Source: JADFRG01 sp964590515 (lineage in GTDB: Bacteria > Chloroflexota > Anaerolineae > Anaerolineales > E44-bin32). From it: a stretch of DNA of 64,000 nt. The stretch covers positions 1 to 64,000 of the forward strand of contig CAZPZD010000002.1 in assembly GCA_964590515.1 (NCBI GenBank), written 5' to 3'. Below are positions 53,047 through 62,880 of the stretch, one piece after another. Under the pieces are notes generated by a model. The model ran no database searches. It worked only from the letters and a program-made list of their open reading frames with translations, and had not been told where the DNA came from. The first letter of the stretch is position 1. Every line of letters starts with the position of its first letter. The position numbers and the translations under genes are program-made.

Positions 53047-54545
53047 CGCATCGCGATCGCGGCAGTGTTGACCAGGGCAATCACTTTTCCGACCGAGGGG
53101 GCCATCAGATCGAAGAAGGGCCGCGGGTAGAGGCCGATCCAAAAGATCAGGGCAAGTATCGGAGCGAGGGTGAGGATCTCGCGGGCGCTGAGGTCGGACA
53201 GTCCCTGATTCTCCGCTTTGTCCAGCGGTCCGAGGAACAGCTTCTGGAACATGGTCAGCAGATAGATTGCGGCCAGGATCACCCCGATCGCGGCCAGACC
53301 AGCGAACCAGGCCGAACCGATCGCCGGGGAGCCAAACGACCCAAGCAAGATGGTGAATTCCCCCACAAACCCGTTCAGGCCCGGCAGGCCCATTGAGGAG
53401 AGAGTGACGACCAGGGTAATCGCGGTATAGACCGGCATCACCTTCCAGATCCCGCCGAAGGCGTCCAGCTCACGGGTATGGCGCCGCTCGTAAAGCATTC
53501 CGACCAGTAAGAACAGGGCCCCGGTGCTCAATCCATGGTTAACCATTTGTAGAATCGCCCCCTGGATGCCTTGGGGGTTCAGGGCAAACAAGCCAAGCAT
53601 GACGAATCCCAAGTGGCTGACCGAAGAGTAGGCCACCAGCTTCTTCACGTCCCGTTGGGCATAGGAGACGATCGCGCCATAAAGAATCCCGATGACTGCC
53701 AATAGGGCAATCCAGGGGGCCAGCCGCAGCGAAGCTTGCGGGAACAACGACAGGTTGAACCGCAAGAAGCCATAGGTCCCCAATTTCAGCAGCACTCCCG
53801 CCAGAATCACCGAGCCGGCGGTGGGGGCCTCCACGTGGGCGTCGGGCAGCCAGGAATGCAGCGGCCACATCGGCACTTTGATTGCGAAGGCCGCGCCGAA
53901 GGCCAGGAACAGCCACAGTTGAATCGCTTCTGGTATGGCACCGGTTGCGATCAGCTCCGGGACCGAGAAGGTGTTGGCCCGCAGCCCCAGCCACACGATC
54001 GCCAACAGCATCAGGATCGACCCGGCCATGGTGTACAGGAAGAACTTGATCGCCGCGTACATCCGCCGTTCGCCGCCCCAGATTCCGATCAGGAAATACA
54101 TCGGCACGAGGGTAAATTCCCAGAAGACGTAGAACAGGAACAAGTCCATCGCCAGGAACACCCCGAGCATGCCGGTTTCCAGCAGCAGGAAGAAGACCAT
54201 GAACTCCTTGACCCGCTCCTGGATGGCGCTCCAGGTTGATAAGATCGAAATCGGCGTGAGGAAGGTGGTCAACAGGATGAGCAGCAGGCTGAGGCCATCC
54301 ACCCCAAGGTGATATTCGATCGTCCATCCAGAGACTCGGATCCACGGGAGCCTGATCACCATTTGAAGCTCCGGATCGGACCGATCGAAACCGGCCAGCA
54401 GGACGAGCGACAACAGAAATGTGATCAGCGCAACCGCCAGGGCCGTCCCGCGGATCCAGGAATCGCGGTTCTTGGGGAACGCCAGCAGCAGCAGCGCTCC
54501 GATCGTGGGGAAGAAGGTCAGCAGGCTAAGTATCGAGGATTCCAT
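53043..54545 (-). CDS. nuoM: NADH-quinone oxidoreductase subunit M
   Basis: A 500-aa proton-pumping membrane subunit. It carries GVDGLSLLLILLTTFLTPI, the channel Glu in FLLLETGMLG, MWPLHSWLPDAHVEAPTAGS, KKLVAYSSVSHLGFVMLGLF and GLPGLNGFVGEFTILLG. These are the standard NuoM landmarks, and the length is normal. The gene lies 7 bases after nuoL. Confidence 0.97.
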   Translation of the reverse strand: MESSILSLLTFFPTIGALLLLAFPKNRDSWIRGTALAVALITFLLSLVLLAGFDRSDPELQMVIRLPWIRVSGWTIEYHLGVDGLSLLLILLTTFLTPISILSTWSAIQERVKEFMVFFLLLETGMLGVFLAMDLFLFYVFWEFTLVPMYFLIGIWGGERRMYAAIKFFLYTMAGSILMLLAIVWLGLRANTFSVPELIATGAIPEAIQLWLFLAFGAAFAIKVPMWPLHSWLPDAHVEAPTAGSVILAGVLLKLGTYGFLRFNLSLFPQASLRLAPWIALLAVIGILYGAIVSYAQRDVKKLVAYSSVSHLGFVMLGLFALNPQGIQGAILQMVNHGLSTGALFLLVGMLYERRHTRELDAFGGIWKVMPVYTAITLVVTLSSMGLPGLNGFVGEFTILLGSFGSPAIGSAWFAGLAAIGVILAAIYLLTMFQKLFLGPLDKAENQGLSDLSAREILTLAPILALIFWIGLYPRPFFDLMAPSVGKVIALVNTAAIAMR

Positions 54546-54552
54546 GTATTCC

Positions 54553-56589
54553 TCATCGCAGCAGCAGGTACCCCACCATCAGAACCAACCCAAGGGTGAA
54601 TGAGATGGCATAGTTCCGAACATATCCGGTCTGCAGCGCTCGAAGGCGCAGCGCCGCCTGGCGGGTGAGCTGACCCAGCCCGTTGCCGGCTCCATCGATC
54701 ACCCGCAGATCGAAACCAAGCGCCAGCCAGCCGGCGGTCTGGCGGAAACCACGGGCCAACAGCGTGTCGTGGACCCAGTCGTGCCAGAATTGACCGTCGA
54801 TACGGTCAGCCAAGAACCCAGCGAGCCTGACGAAGGGCCGCACGATCAGCCGGTCGTACAGGTCGTCCACCCACCATTTGCGATGTAAGGCGATCCACAA
54901 TCTCCCGCCTGCCGGTTCCGGCCGTTCCCGGGTGAGTGGGCGGCGCCCGTACGCCCAGCCGGCCGTTCCGAACGCCAAGAGAGCCAGCCCGGTTGAGAGG
55001 CCCGCCACGGCCGGGTCGAAATCGGTAAGGTGGGCGTGTGCGAGGCTCGATCGCAGAAAAGAGCCGAGCGGGTGCAGCCCCGGGAAATTGATCAGCCCAC
55101 CGGCTAGCGACAATCCCGCCAGCCCAAGCAGCGGTACCAACATGATCGGCGGATTCTCACGGGCCAGCGCGGCAGCCTCCGAACGCGGCTGACCGGCGAA
55201 AACCATCCAAAGCTGGCGCCCCGTGTAGAAGGCGGTCAGTGCCGCTGCGACGCTGAGCAGCCCGAACACCAGGGGGTGGGTATGCCAGGCATCGGTCAGG
55301 ATCTCGTCCTTGGAGAAGAAGCCGGCCAGCGGTGGAATGCCGGCAAGGGCCAGCCCGCCGATCAGGTACACCGCGAAGGTAACCGGCATCCGGGAACGCA
55401 ACCCTCCCATCGCCCGCATGTCATTGGGGTCGATGTGCTCCTGGCCCTGAGCGCGATGATGCCCATGTTCGATTCCTTGAATTACCGATCCGGCCGACAA
55501 GAACAACAGGGCCTTGAAGAAGGCGTGGGTCACCAGGTGGAACATCCCGGAAACGTAACCTCCGATCCCCACCGCCGCGATCATGAAGCCGAGCTGGCTG
55601 ATCGTGGAATAGGCCAGCACCCGCTTGATGTCGAACTGGGCGACTGCGATGCTCGCGGCAAAGAGCGCAGTGGCGGCCCCGACCAGCGCGACCGCACCGG
55701 AGGAGATCGGAGCCAGTTGAAATAGGACCGCGTTGCGGGCGATCATATAAATCCCGGCGGTCACCATGGTCGCGGCATGGATGAGAGCCGAGACCGGCGT
55801 CGGGCCGGCCATCGCGTCGGGCAGCCAGACGAACAGCGGCAGCTGGGCCGATTTGCCGGTCGCGCCTACCAGCAACGCCAGAGTGATGGCAGTGGCGGCA
55901 CCGGCCGCAGCCGGCCCTAACGTTTCAGCCCGCTCGAAGACCTGCTCGAAGCGCAAGCTGCCAAAGTGCCAGAAGGCCAGGAACATGGCAATCAGGAACC
56001 CCAGATCTCCAATTCGGTTGACAACGAAGGCCTTTCTCCCCGCGACCGCGTTTCCGATTCCTCCGGCGCCCTTCTCGTACCAGAACCCGATCAGGAGGTA
56101 TGAACACAGGCCCACCCCCTCCCATCCGACAAAAAGGGTCACGAAGCTGTCACCCACGACCAGGACCATCATCGAGATGACGAAGAGGCTAAAGAACACA
56201 AAGAATCGCGGGTACCGACTTGGATCTCCTTGGAACCGGACATCCGCCCGCATGTAGCCGATGGCGTAGATATGTATCAGGGTGCTTACTCCGGTGACCA
56301 TCAGCATCATGGTCACCGAGAGCGAGTCCAGCTTCAAGGCCCAGGGAACTTGAAGCGAGCCGATGCTTATCCATTGCGCCAACTCGAGGGTTGCCCCCTC
56401 CGGCACCGCTTGCAGGGCAATGAACTGCAGCACCGACACCAGGAAAGCCAGACCGACCGCCGCGCTGGCGATCCAGCCGGCCAGCCGTTGACCCAGCCGC
56501 GGCCCAAGCAGGAGATTGACAAGCAGCGCCAGCAGCGGGAACCCGATGACGAGCGGGGCCAATCCGAAGGCGGTCGCCGGTCCCATCAT
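54553..56589 (-). CDS. nuoL: NADH-quinone oxidoreductase subunit L
   Basis: A 678-aa subunit at the end of the complex I membrane arm. Landmarks are the GWEGVGLCSYLLIGFWYEK helix, KSAQLPLFVWLPDAMAGPTP, RVLAYSTISQLGFMIAAVG, HAFFKALLFLSAGSVIQGIE and GIPPLAGFFSKDEILTDAW. The C-terminal lateral helix that braces subunits M and N is present (about 540-650). ATG 56589 begins MMGPATAFGL. Confidence 0.97.
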   Translation of the reverse strand: MMGPATAFGLAPLVIGFPLLALLVNLLLGPRLGQRLAGWIASAAVGLAFLVSVLQFIALQAVPEGATLELAQWISIGSLQVPWALKLDSLSVTMMLMVTGVSTLIHIYAIGYMRADVRFQGDPSRYPRFFVFFSLFVISMMVLVVGDSFVTLFVGWEGVGLCSYLLIGFWYEKGAGGIGNAVAGRKAFVVNRIGDLGFLIAMFLAFWHFGSLRFEQVFERAETLGPAAAGAATAITLALLVGATGKSAQLPLFVWLPDAMAGPTPVSALIHAATMVTAGIYMIARNAVLFQLAPISSGAVALVGAATALFAASIAVAQFDIKRVLAYSTISQLGFMIAAVGIGGYVSGMFHLVTHAFFKALLFLSAGSVIQGIEHGHHRAQGQEHIDPNDMRAMGGLRSRMPVTFAVYLIGGLALAGIPPLAGFFSKDEILTDAWHTHPLVFGLLSVAAALTAFYTGRQLWMVFAGQPRSEAAALARENPPIMLVPLLGLAGLSLAGGLINFPGLHPLGSFLRSSLAHAHLTDFDPAVAGLSTGLALLAFGTAGWAYGRRPLTRERPEPAGGRLWIALHRKWWVDDLYDRLIVRPFVRLAGFLADRIDGQFWHDWVHDTLLARGFRQTAGWLALGFDLRVIDGAGNGLGQLTRQAALRLRALQTGYVRNYAISFTLGLVLMVGYLLLR

Positions 56590-56668
56590 ACGAGCCTCGC
56601 GGCCAGCCCCGCGCGAGTGGGCTTGATCGTGAAATTCCTCACAAGCAAGTTTCTAGGCGCGGTGGCCC

Positions 56669-56974
56669 CTACCCTCTCAAGTTGCTGACCCGATCTACGT
56701 CAATACTCTGGCGGGAACGGAAGATCGAGACCAGCAATGCCAGCCCGACTGCCACCTCCGCCGCGGCGACCGCGATCACGAAGAAGACGAAGACCTGGCC
56801 GCTCAGCGCCAGGCGAGCCCGGGCGAAAGCGATAAAGGCCAAGTTGGCGGCATTCAACATCAGCTCGACCGACATGAAGATGACGATCACGTTCCGCCGA
56901 ACGAGTACTCCCACGACTCCGAGGGCAAAGAGCACGCCGGACAGGGCGACCACATACTCGACTGGAACTGTCAT
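56669..56974 (-). CDS. nuoK: NADH-quinone oxidoreductase subunit K
   Basis: A 101-aa three-helix membrane subunit. The conserved Glu residues are in VELMLNAANLAFIAF (about 36) and AAAEVAVGLALLV (about 72). ATG 56974 is chosen over an upstream Met because it gives the family length and has GGGAG upstream. Confidence 0.96.
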   Translation of the reverse strand: MTVPVEYVVALSGVLFALGVVGVLVRRNVIVIFMSVELMLNAANLAFIAFARARLALSGQVFVFFVIAVAAAEVAVGLALLVSIFRSRQSIDVDRVSNLRG

Positions 56975-57026
56975 CGGGATCTCCCTCGGCCATGCGACCG
57001 GACTGCTTGAGCCAGGATGCTTCCGC

Positions 57027-57539
57027 TCATGAGCGCCGTTCCGCCCGGGAAAGCACAATGGCGCCCACCATCGCGGCGAGCAGCAGGATCGAGGTCACCT
57101 CGAATGGGATCAGATATTGCTCGAAGAGCAGCCCCCCAACACTCGCCGGGCTGCCGAAATGCTCCGGATTGAAGGCCGGTTCGATCCCGCCCCCGGCCGG
57201 TTTGCCGAACAGCACGAACCCAAACTGCAGCACCAACGCAATCGCAAGCACGATCGCGGCCGGACGCTGCCAGGCCAGGCTGGGACGGACCTCTACATTT
57301 TCTGCGCCTAGCAGCATGATCACAAACAAGAACAGTACCATGATGGCCCCCGCGTACACTGTGATTTGGACCATCGCGATGAAGGCTGCGTTCATCAGCA
57401 GGTAGAGCACAGCCACGGCCATGAAGTTGATAACCAGGAACAGGGCCGAGTAGACCGAGTTCCGGCTGATTAGCATCGCACCGGCCGAAAAGACCGCCAC
57501 GATTGCCAGCCCGAAAAAGAGCGCCAGCTCGGCAGTCAC
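57027..57539 (-). CDS. nuoJ: NADH-quinone oxidoreductase subunit J
   Basis: A 170-aa five-helix membrane subunit. The helix SALFLVINFMAVAVLYLLMN and the pi-bulge region QITVYAGAIMVLFLFVIMLL are typical. I prefer GTG 57539 (VTAELALFFGLAI) because family members start right before the first helix. GTG 57569 would add ten residues. Confidence 0.92.
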   Translation of the reverse strand: MTAELALFFGLAIVAVFSAGAMLISRNSVYSALFLVINFMAVAVLYLLMNAAFIAMVQITVYAGAIMVLFLFVIMLLGAENVEVRPSLAWQRPAAIVLAIALVLQFGFVLFGKPAGGGIEPAFNPEHFGSPASVGGLLFEQYLIPFEVTSILLLAAMVGAIVLSRAERRS

Positions 57540-57618
57540 GAGCCCCCGAGCCAATGGCACCGGGTCCACTCAGTCCCGGACCGGCGGAACTGCTGTGGCT
57601 TGCAGGTTTTGAACTCGC

Positions 57619-58131
57619 TCAATCCGGATCCTGCATGTCGGGGATAGACCGGTCGAATGCGCCGGGGGGAACCTGCTGGGGAGTCGGCTTGCCCTCGGGC
57701 GGCACCGGGACCAAGAGCATCTCCCGGGTGTAGATCGCCCCCCGGCGATCGGTGAACGACAACTCGTAGTTGTGTTCCAGGACGATCGCTTCGGTGGGAC
57801 AGGCGTCTTCGCAGTAGCCGCAGAAGATGCAGCGCAGCATATTGATTTCGTACGTGCTGGCATAGCGCTCGCCTGGCGAAAACCTCGCTACGTCGGTGTT
57901 CTCGGCCGACTCGACGAAGATGGCGTCGGCCGGGCAGGCCGCCGCACAAAGCGAGCAGCCGATGCACTTTTCCAAGCCGTTGTCGTAGCGCTTGAGTTCG
58001 TGCCTCCCTTTGAACCGCTCGCGCACCGGGCGTTTGACCTCCGGATACTGGTAGGTCACCGGCCGTTCGAGGAGTACCCGAAACGTGGTCCACATCCCGC
58101 GCAGGATTTGGAGTGGATTCATCCCGATCAT
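57619..58131 (-). CDS. nuoI: NADH-quinone oxidoreductase subunit I
   Basis: A 170-aa ferredoxin-like subunit carrying clusters N6a and N6b between the peripheral arm and the quinone site. The two 4Fe-4S motifs are CIGCSLCAAACP and CIFCGYCEDACP. The N-terminal helix (NPLQILRGMWTTFRVLL) lies on the membrane. The ATG overlaps the nuoH stop by 4 bases. Confidence 0.97.
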   Translation of the reverse strand: MIGMNPLQILRGMWTTFRVLLERPVTYQYPEVKRPVRERFKGRHELKRYDNGLEKCIGCSLCAAACPADAIFVESAENTDVARFSPGERYASTYEINMLRCIFCGYCEDACPTEAIVLEHNYELSFTDRRGAIYTREMLLVPVPPEGKPTPQQVPPGAFDRSIPDMQDPD

Positions 58132-59126
58132 CCTAGCGCCACAATCAAGCCGCCGGTCACCAGCACGTTCAGCAAACCGAGCGGCAGCAAGACCTTCCAG
58201 CCAAACGCCATCAACCGATCGTAGCGGAGCCGGGGCAGGGTCGCCCGAAGCCAGATCATGAGGAAGAGCAGGACCACCACCTTAACGCTCAGATAGAGCG
58301 GACCCAGGATCGGCAGCCGGTCGACGAACGGGCCCCAATATCCGCCCAGGAAGAGGGTCGCGGCGATGAAACTGATTGCGATCATTTTGCCGTACTCGGC
58401 CATGAAAAACAGCGCAAATTTCATCCCGGAGTACTCGGTATGATAGCCGGCGGTCAATTCCTGCTCCGCCTCCGGCATATCGAAGGGAGCCCGATTGAGT
58501 TCGGCGATCGAGGCAATCAGGAAGATGAAGAAACCAATCGGCTGCAAGAACACGAACCAGATCCCGCGCTGGGCCCGTACGATCTCGGCCATATTCAAGG
58601 AGTCGGCCAGCAGTATGGGCCCGATGAAGGCCAGTCCCAGTGCCAGTTCATAGCTGACCATCTGAGCCGAGGAACGAATGCCGCCGAGCAGCGCATACTT
58701 ACTGTTGGAGGCCCAGCCGGCGATCACGATTCCGTAGACCGCGATCGAAGCGATCGCCAGGATATACAGCGCTCCAACATCCACCTCCGGCGCCAGACCC
58801 TGAGTGATCCGCCGCCCGAGGATAGTCAGGTCCGGTCCAAACGGGATCACGGCCATCAACAGCACGACCGGCACGACCGTGATCACCGGGGCCAACACGA
58901 ACAACAGCTTGTCGGCCTGGTCGGGGATCAGCTCTTCCTTGAACATCAACTTGATCCCGTCGGCGATCGGCTGCAGCAATCCTTGCGGTCCGGTCCGGTT
59001 CGGGCCAATCCGGCTCTGGAAGCGCGCCATGACTCGGCGCTCGAACAGGGTCAGGTAGGCGAAACCGCCCAGCACGATGGTGATGATCCCCATCGACTCG
59101 AGGGCCCACTCCAGCAGGTCGATCAC
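58128..59126 (-). CDS. nuoH: NADH-quinone oxidoreductase subunit H
   Basis: A 332-aa membrane subunit forming the quinone channel. Landmarks are FERRVMARFQSRIGPNRTGP, GLLQPIADGIKLMFKEE, ASNSKYALLGGIRSSAQMVS, ELNRAPFDMPEAEQELTAGY and TEYSGMKFALFFMAEY, with the conserved Glu and Arg residues of the E-channel. Eight helices. The ATG overlaps the nuoG stop by 4 bases. Confidence 0.97.
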   Translation of the reverse strand: MIDLLEWALESMGIITIVLGGFAYLTLFERRVMARFQSRIGPNRTGPQGLLQPIADGIKLMFKEELIPDQADKLLFVLAPVITVVPVVLLMAVIPFGPDLTILGRRITQGLAPEVDVGALYILAIASIAVYGIVIAGWASNSKYALLGGIRSSAQMVSYELALGLAFIGPILLADSLNMAEIVRAQRGIWFVFLQPIGFFIFLIASIAELNRAPFDMPEAEQELTAGYHTEYSGMKFALFFMAEYGKMIAISFIAATLFLGGYWGPFVDRLPILGPLYLSVKVVVLLFLMIWLRATLPRLRYDRLMAFGWKVLLPLGLLNVLVTGGLIVALG

Positions 59127-61627
59127 GGGCTTGTCGGCCTCACCTGAACTTCGGTCGGCCGGTTGAGCGGCAGGCCGGTGCTCCTTGCCACCAGGCCAGC
59201 CCCCCGCGGCACGTCCTTCTCAATCGAAAATTCGACCGTGCTCTCCCGTCCGTCCCAGGAAAGCTCGGCTCGGGAAGCGCCAATCAGCCCAAGCCGTTCG
59301 GCATCGTCTGGATGGATGGCAAGCCTTCGCTCGGCCAGCCGCAGGCTCAGCAGTTTCGAAGCCAGCATCGTGACCCCGCGGTCATACAATCTGCTGATCG
59401 GGATCAAGAGCAAGTCCCCACCCGACCTGCGCTCGGCGGCCGCCAACCACTCCGGAGGTCCCCCGCTTGGCCGAGGGGTTAGCTGCACCCCCAACCCCTG
59501 CCGGTTATCGTAGGCAGTTCCGCCGTAATAGAGATCCTCCCCGCCGACCTCCGGCCATTGCCGGGCGCTGGCGGCCAGGTCGGCATAGCTCAGGCCGGCA
59601 TAGTCTGGAATCTGGGCAGCGATCCGGGCAAAGACTTGCCCTGCACCGCTACCCTCCAACTCCAATCCCAATCGGCGCCCCAGCTCAGCGAGGATCTTCC
59701 AGTCCGCCAGGCTCCCGACCGGTCCCGGTACCGCCGGATACAGCCGTTGAACCCGCCTTTCACCGGAAGTGAAGGTCCCTTCCCGCTCCACGAACGACCG
59801 AACGGGCAGCACAACGTCGGCCAGCTCGGCCGTGGGACTCAAAAACAGATCCTGTACTACCAGCCCTCGCAGCCTGGTTAGAAGCTTCCCGATCGCCGGA
59901 TCGTCCCCGACCGGGTCCGCCGCCACAATGTAGGCACCGGCGCATTGTTCAAGGCTGCCCGCCAGGCCCGCCGGCGCCGGTCGCAGGCCCATATCCCAGG
60001 CTCCCTGCGTGTTGGCCCGCGGCCAAACTGCGATCAGACCGTTGTTGGGCCGGCCAAGGCGGTTGCCGGCGCTGAGCAATCGGGCGCACGCCCGGGCCAG
60101 GGCCTCGGAGCCGTGATAGTCCAGCCCCTCATTCCCAAAAAGGACGATCAGATTCTTGGCGCTGTGAAGGGCCGCGACGGCGCCAATGGTCGGCGGATCC
60201 GGACTGTAGCTGCGCAAGCCAGTCTCGCCCGTCAACCCGCCGAGCAGCGAGAGTGCGGCCCGGACCGCCTCACCCGGGGCGTAGCGAAGCTGATGGCCCG
60301 AGTACGAATCCAGCCGGGTCTGGCGGGCGTTGGCGACGATCAGCTCAGCCCCGCGCTCCGCGGCCTGTTTGATCCTCAGCCACCAGATGGGGGCCTCCTC
60401 ATGGAGATCGCTCGCGATCACCAAGACCGCGTCGCCTTCACCCAGCGTCCCGAGATTGGTCCCGGGAGACACCCCAAACTGCCGCACCAGGTCCCCTCCG
60501 GCCATCCAATCGTCCAAAACCGGTGTGCCTCCCAGCCCTTCAATCAACCCCCGGAAATTGAAGAGGTCTTCGTTCGAAAGCCGGCCTCCCGCCAGGCCCA
60601 ACAATCCTGGTCCTAGCCCGCCCAGCAGCTCGGCGGCGCGGTTGAGCGCGCCTTCCCATGACCCCTCGACCAGAGTTCCGTTCTCCCGAACCAGCGGTCC
60701 GGAGAGCCGGTCGGCGCTGTGGGCGTAGTGATGGGCAAAGCGGCCCTTATCGCAGATCCAAATCTCATTGACCTGCTCATTCTGGCGCGGCATCACCCGC
60801 TTGATGGTCTCCCGTCCGTCCGTGCCGGCCGCCCGGCGGGTATTGAGGGTCAGATTGCATCCGACCGGACAGTGGGGACAGATCGAGGCGGCCGCGTTGA
60901 GCTCCCAGGGTCGGGCCCCGAACCGAAAGTCGGCCGTGGTCAGTGCTCCGACCGGACAGATATCGGTCGAGTTACCCGAGAAATAGGAATCGAAGCCGGG
61001 ATCCGAGAAGGTCACGATCTCTAGCCGCCGCCCGCGCTGGGAGAGGCTGATGACTGGGTCACCCGCCACCTCATCCTGGAAACGGGTGCAGCGGGCACAC
61101 TGGATGCAACGTTCTCGATCGAGGTAGATCAGCTCGCCGAGCGGCAGGTGCTTGGCCAGGTGAAGCTTCTCATCGAACAGGAAACGGCTGAGGCCGGGTC
61201 CGTGTTCCATGGTGAGGTTTTGCAGTGGGCACTCCCCACCCTTGTCGCAGATCGGACAATCGAGCGGATGAGAAGTCAGCAGATACTCGACGATCGCCTT
61301 CCGGCCTTCGCTCGCCTTGCCGCTGAAGACCCGGACCTGCCAGCCTTCGCCTACCGTGGTGGTGCAGGCGGTTTCGAGATTCGCCCCAAACTGAATGACT
61401 GGTTCTCCCTGTTCATTCAAGACCGGTTTTCCGGTGGCGCGGTCGCGGGCCGGGCGGCCGATCTCTACCAGGCACATGCGGCACATCCCGACCGGCTTCA
61501 GCTTCGGGTGATAGCAGAAGACCGGGATGTCGATGCCAATCCGCTTGGCGGCATCGACCAGCAGGGTCCCGGGCGCGAAGCTGACCTCCGTACCTTCAAT
61601 CGTGAGCCGAATTCCCTCGGAGTTCAT
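59123..61627 (-). CDS. nuoG: NADH-quinone oxidoreductase subunit G
   Basis: An 834-aa peripheral subunit. The N-terminal 2Fe-2S domain has CYHPKLKPVGMCRMCLVEIG. The His-ligated 4Fe-4S motif is HPLDCPICDKGGECPLQ. A 4Fe-4S pair follows around RCIQCARCTRFQ and DICPVGALT. A further cluster (CPHCPVGC, N7-like) starts the large molybdopterin-oxidoreductase-like domain, which is not expected to bind molybdenum. The C-terminal beta domain is complete. ATG 61627 overlaps the nuoF stop by 4 bases. Confidence 0.96.
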   Translation of the reverse strand: MNSEGIRLTIEGTEVSFAPGTLLVDAAKRIGIDIPVFCYHPKLKPVGMCRMCLVEIGRPARDRATGKPVLNEQGEPVIQFGANLETACTTTVGEGWQVRVFSGKASEGRKAIVEYLLTSHPLDCPICDKGGECPLQNLTMEHGPGLSRFLFDEKLHLAKHLPLGELIYLDRERCIQCARCTRFQDEVAGDPVISLSQRGRRLEIVTFSDPGFDSYFSGNSTDICPVGALTTADFRFGARPWELNAAASICPHCPVGCNLTLNTRRAAGTDGRETIKRVMPRQNEQVNEIWICDKGRFAHHYAHSADRLSGPLVRENGTLVEGSWEGALNRAAELLGGLGPGLLGLAGGRLSNEDLFNFRGLIEGLGGTPVLDDWMAGGDLVRQFGVSPGTNLGTLGEGDAVLVIASDLHEEAPIWWLRIKQAAERGAELIVANARQTRLDSYSGHQLRYAPGEAVRAALSLLGGLTGETGLRSYSPDPPTIGAVAALHSAKNLIVLFGNEGLDYHGSEALARACARLLSAGNRLGRPNNGLIAVWPRANTQGAWDMGLRPAPAGLAGSLEQCAGAYIVAADPVGDDPAIGKLLTRLRGLVVQDLFLSPTAELADVVLPVRSFVEREGTFTSGERRVQRLYPAVPGPVGSLADWKILAELGRRLGLELEGSGAGQVFARIAAQIPDYAGLSYADLAASARQWPEVGGEDLYYGGTAYDNRQGLGVQLTPRPSGGPPEWLAAAERRSGGDLLLIPISRLYDRGVTMLASKLLSLRLAERRLAIHPDDAERLGLIGASRAELSWDGRESTVEFSIEKDVPRGAGLVARSTGLPLNRPTEVQVRPTSP

Positions 61628-62880
61628 CGCCCGTTCACCGCGTGGATTTCGAAGTCCGTCCCGAACCGCTCGATCCCGGACGTCACGGCCAGTGCCGCGA
61701 AATCGCCAAGGGCACACAGACACTTACCCCGGATCCCGGTTCCGACGGTGTGCAGCAGCTCGATATCCGCCGCCCGCGCCTCCCCCCCGATCAGCCGGCC
61801 GAGGATGTGCTTCATCCAATAGGTACCTTCTCGGCAGGGTGTGCATTTGCCGCACGACTCGTGTTCAAAGAAATCGGTGATTTTGGCCTCCGCCCAGGCG
61901 ATGTTTACCGTCTCGTCGAGCACAATGATCGAGGCCGAACCGAGCGCCGATCCGAGGGCCGCCAATGACTCGTAATCCATCCCGCTATCGAGCACGTCGT
62001 CTGCGGCGGGCAGGATCGGGGCGGAGGCTCCGGCCGGCAGGATCGCCTTGATTGCCTTCCCGCCAGGGATCCCGCCGCCGTGCTCGAAGATCAGTTCCCT
62101 GAAGGTCGCACCGAGCGGCAGCTCAACGTTTCCTGGCCGCTCCACATGCCCGGAGAGCGAGAACACTTTGGTCCCCGGGCTCTGCTTGGTCCCTACCGAT
62201 CGGTACCACTCCGCCCCTTTTTCCAGGATGGGCGGAAGGTTCGCCAGGGTCTCGACGTTGTTCACGACCGTCGGCTTCCCGTATAGACCTTCGGCCGCCG
62301 GGAAAGGAGGGCGGAGCCGCGGCTGGCCGAGCTTTCCTTCCAAGGACTCGAGCAGGGCGGTCTCTTCCCCGCAGATGTAGGCCCCGGCCCCGAGATGGGT
62401 GTGGATTCGCAGCGAGTAATCGGTCCCAAAGAGACGCTCACCCAGCAGCCCGGCCTCCTCCAGTTCGGCAATCTTCCGATCGAGCTCGCCGGTCAGATCC
62501 CAAAACTCCCCCCGGCAGTAGACATAGGCCACATTCGCCTGGGCGGCGTAGGCGCAGATTGAGACCCCTTCCAGAAATTGGAAAGGATTGCGTTCCATGA
62601 TCTCCCGATCCTTGAAGGTTCCTGGCTCCGATTCGTCGGCATTGGCGACCACGTAGCGCGGGAACACCCCGGGAGTCAGAAAGCTCCATTTGACCCCGGT
62701 CGGAAAACCCGCTCCTCCCCGCCCGCGCAGCCCCGAGTCCTTGACGATCTGGATCACCTCGGCGGGAGATTGCGAGCGGACCGCCTTCTCGAAAGCCTGG
62801 TAGCCACCGTTTTGCCGGTAGACGTGCAGCCGGTCGAGCCCGGGCAGCGTCCGGTGGCGCAGCACGATCAGCTCAGCCAT
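61624..62880 (-). CDS. nuoF: NADH-quinone oxidoreductase subunit F
   Basis: A 418-aa NADH-binding subunit. The FMN/NADH motifs are GLRGRGGAGFPTGVKWSF and GAGAYICGEETALLESLEGK. The 4Fe-4S cluster N3 is in ESCGKCTPCREG with a later Cys in GKCLCALGDFAA. NADH passes electrons here to FMN. It overlaps nuoE by 8 bases. Confidence 0.97.
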   Translation of the reverse strand: MAELIVLRHRTLPGLDRLHVYRQNGGYQAFEKAVRSQSPAEVIQIVKDSGLRGRGGAGFPTGVKWSFLTPGVFPRYVVANADESEPGTFKDREIMERNPFQFLEGVSICAYAAQANVAYVYCRGEFWDLTGELDRKIAELEEAGLLGERLFGTDYSLRIHTHLGAGAYICGEETALLESLEGKLGQPRLRPPFPAAEGLYGKPTVVNNVETLANLPPILEKGAEWYRSVGTKQSPGTKVFSLSGHVERPGNVELPLGATFRELIFEHGGGIPGGKAIKAILPAGASAPILPAADDVLDSGMDYESLAALGSALGSASIIVLDETVNIAWAEAKITDFFEHESCGKCTPCREGTYWMKHILGRLIGGEARAADIELLHTVGTGIRGKCLCALGDFAALAVTSGIERFGTDFEIHAVNGR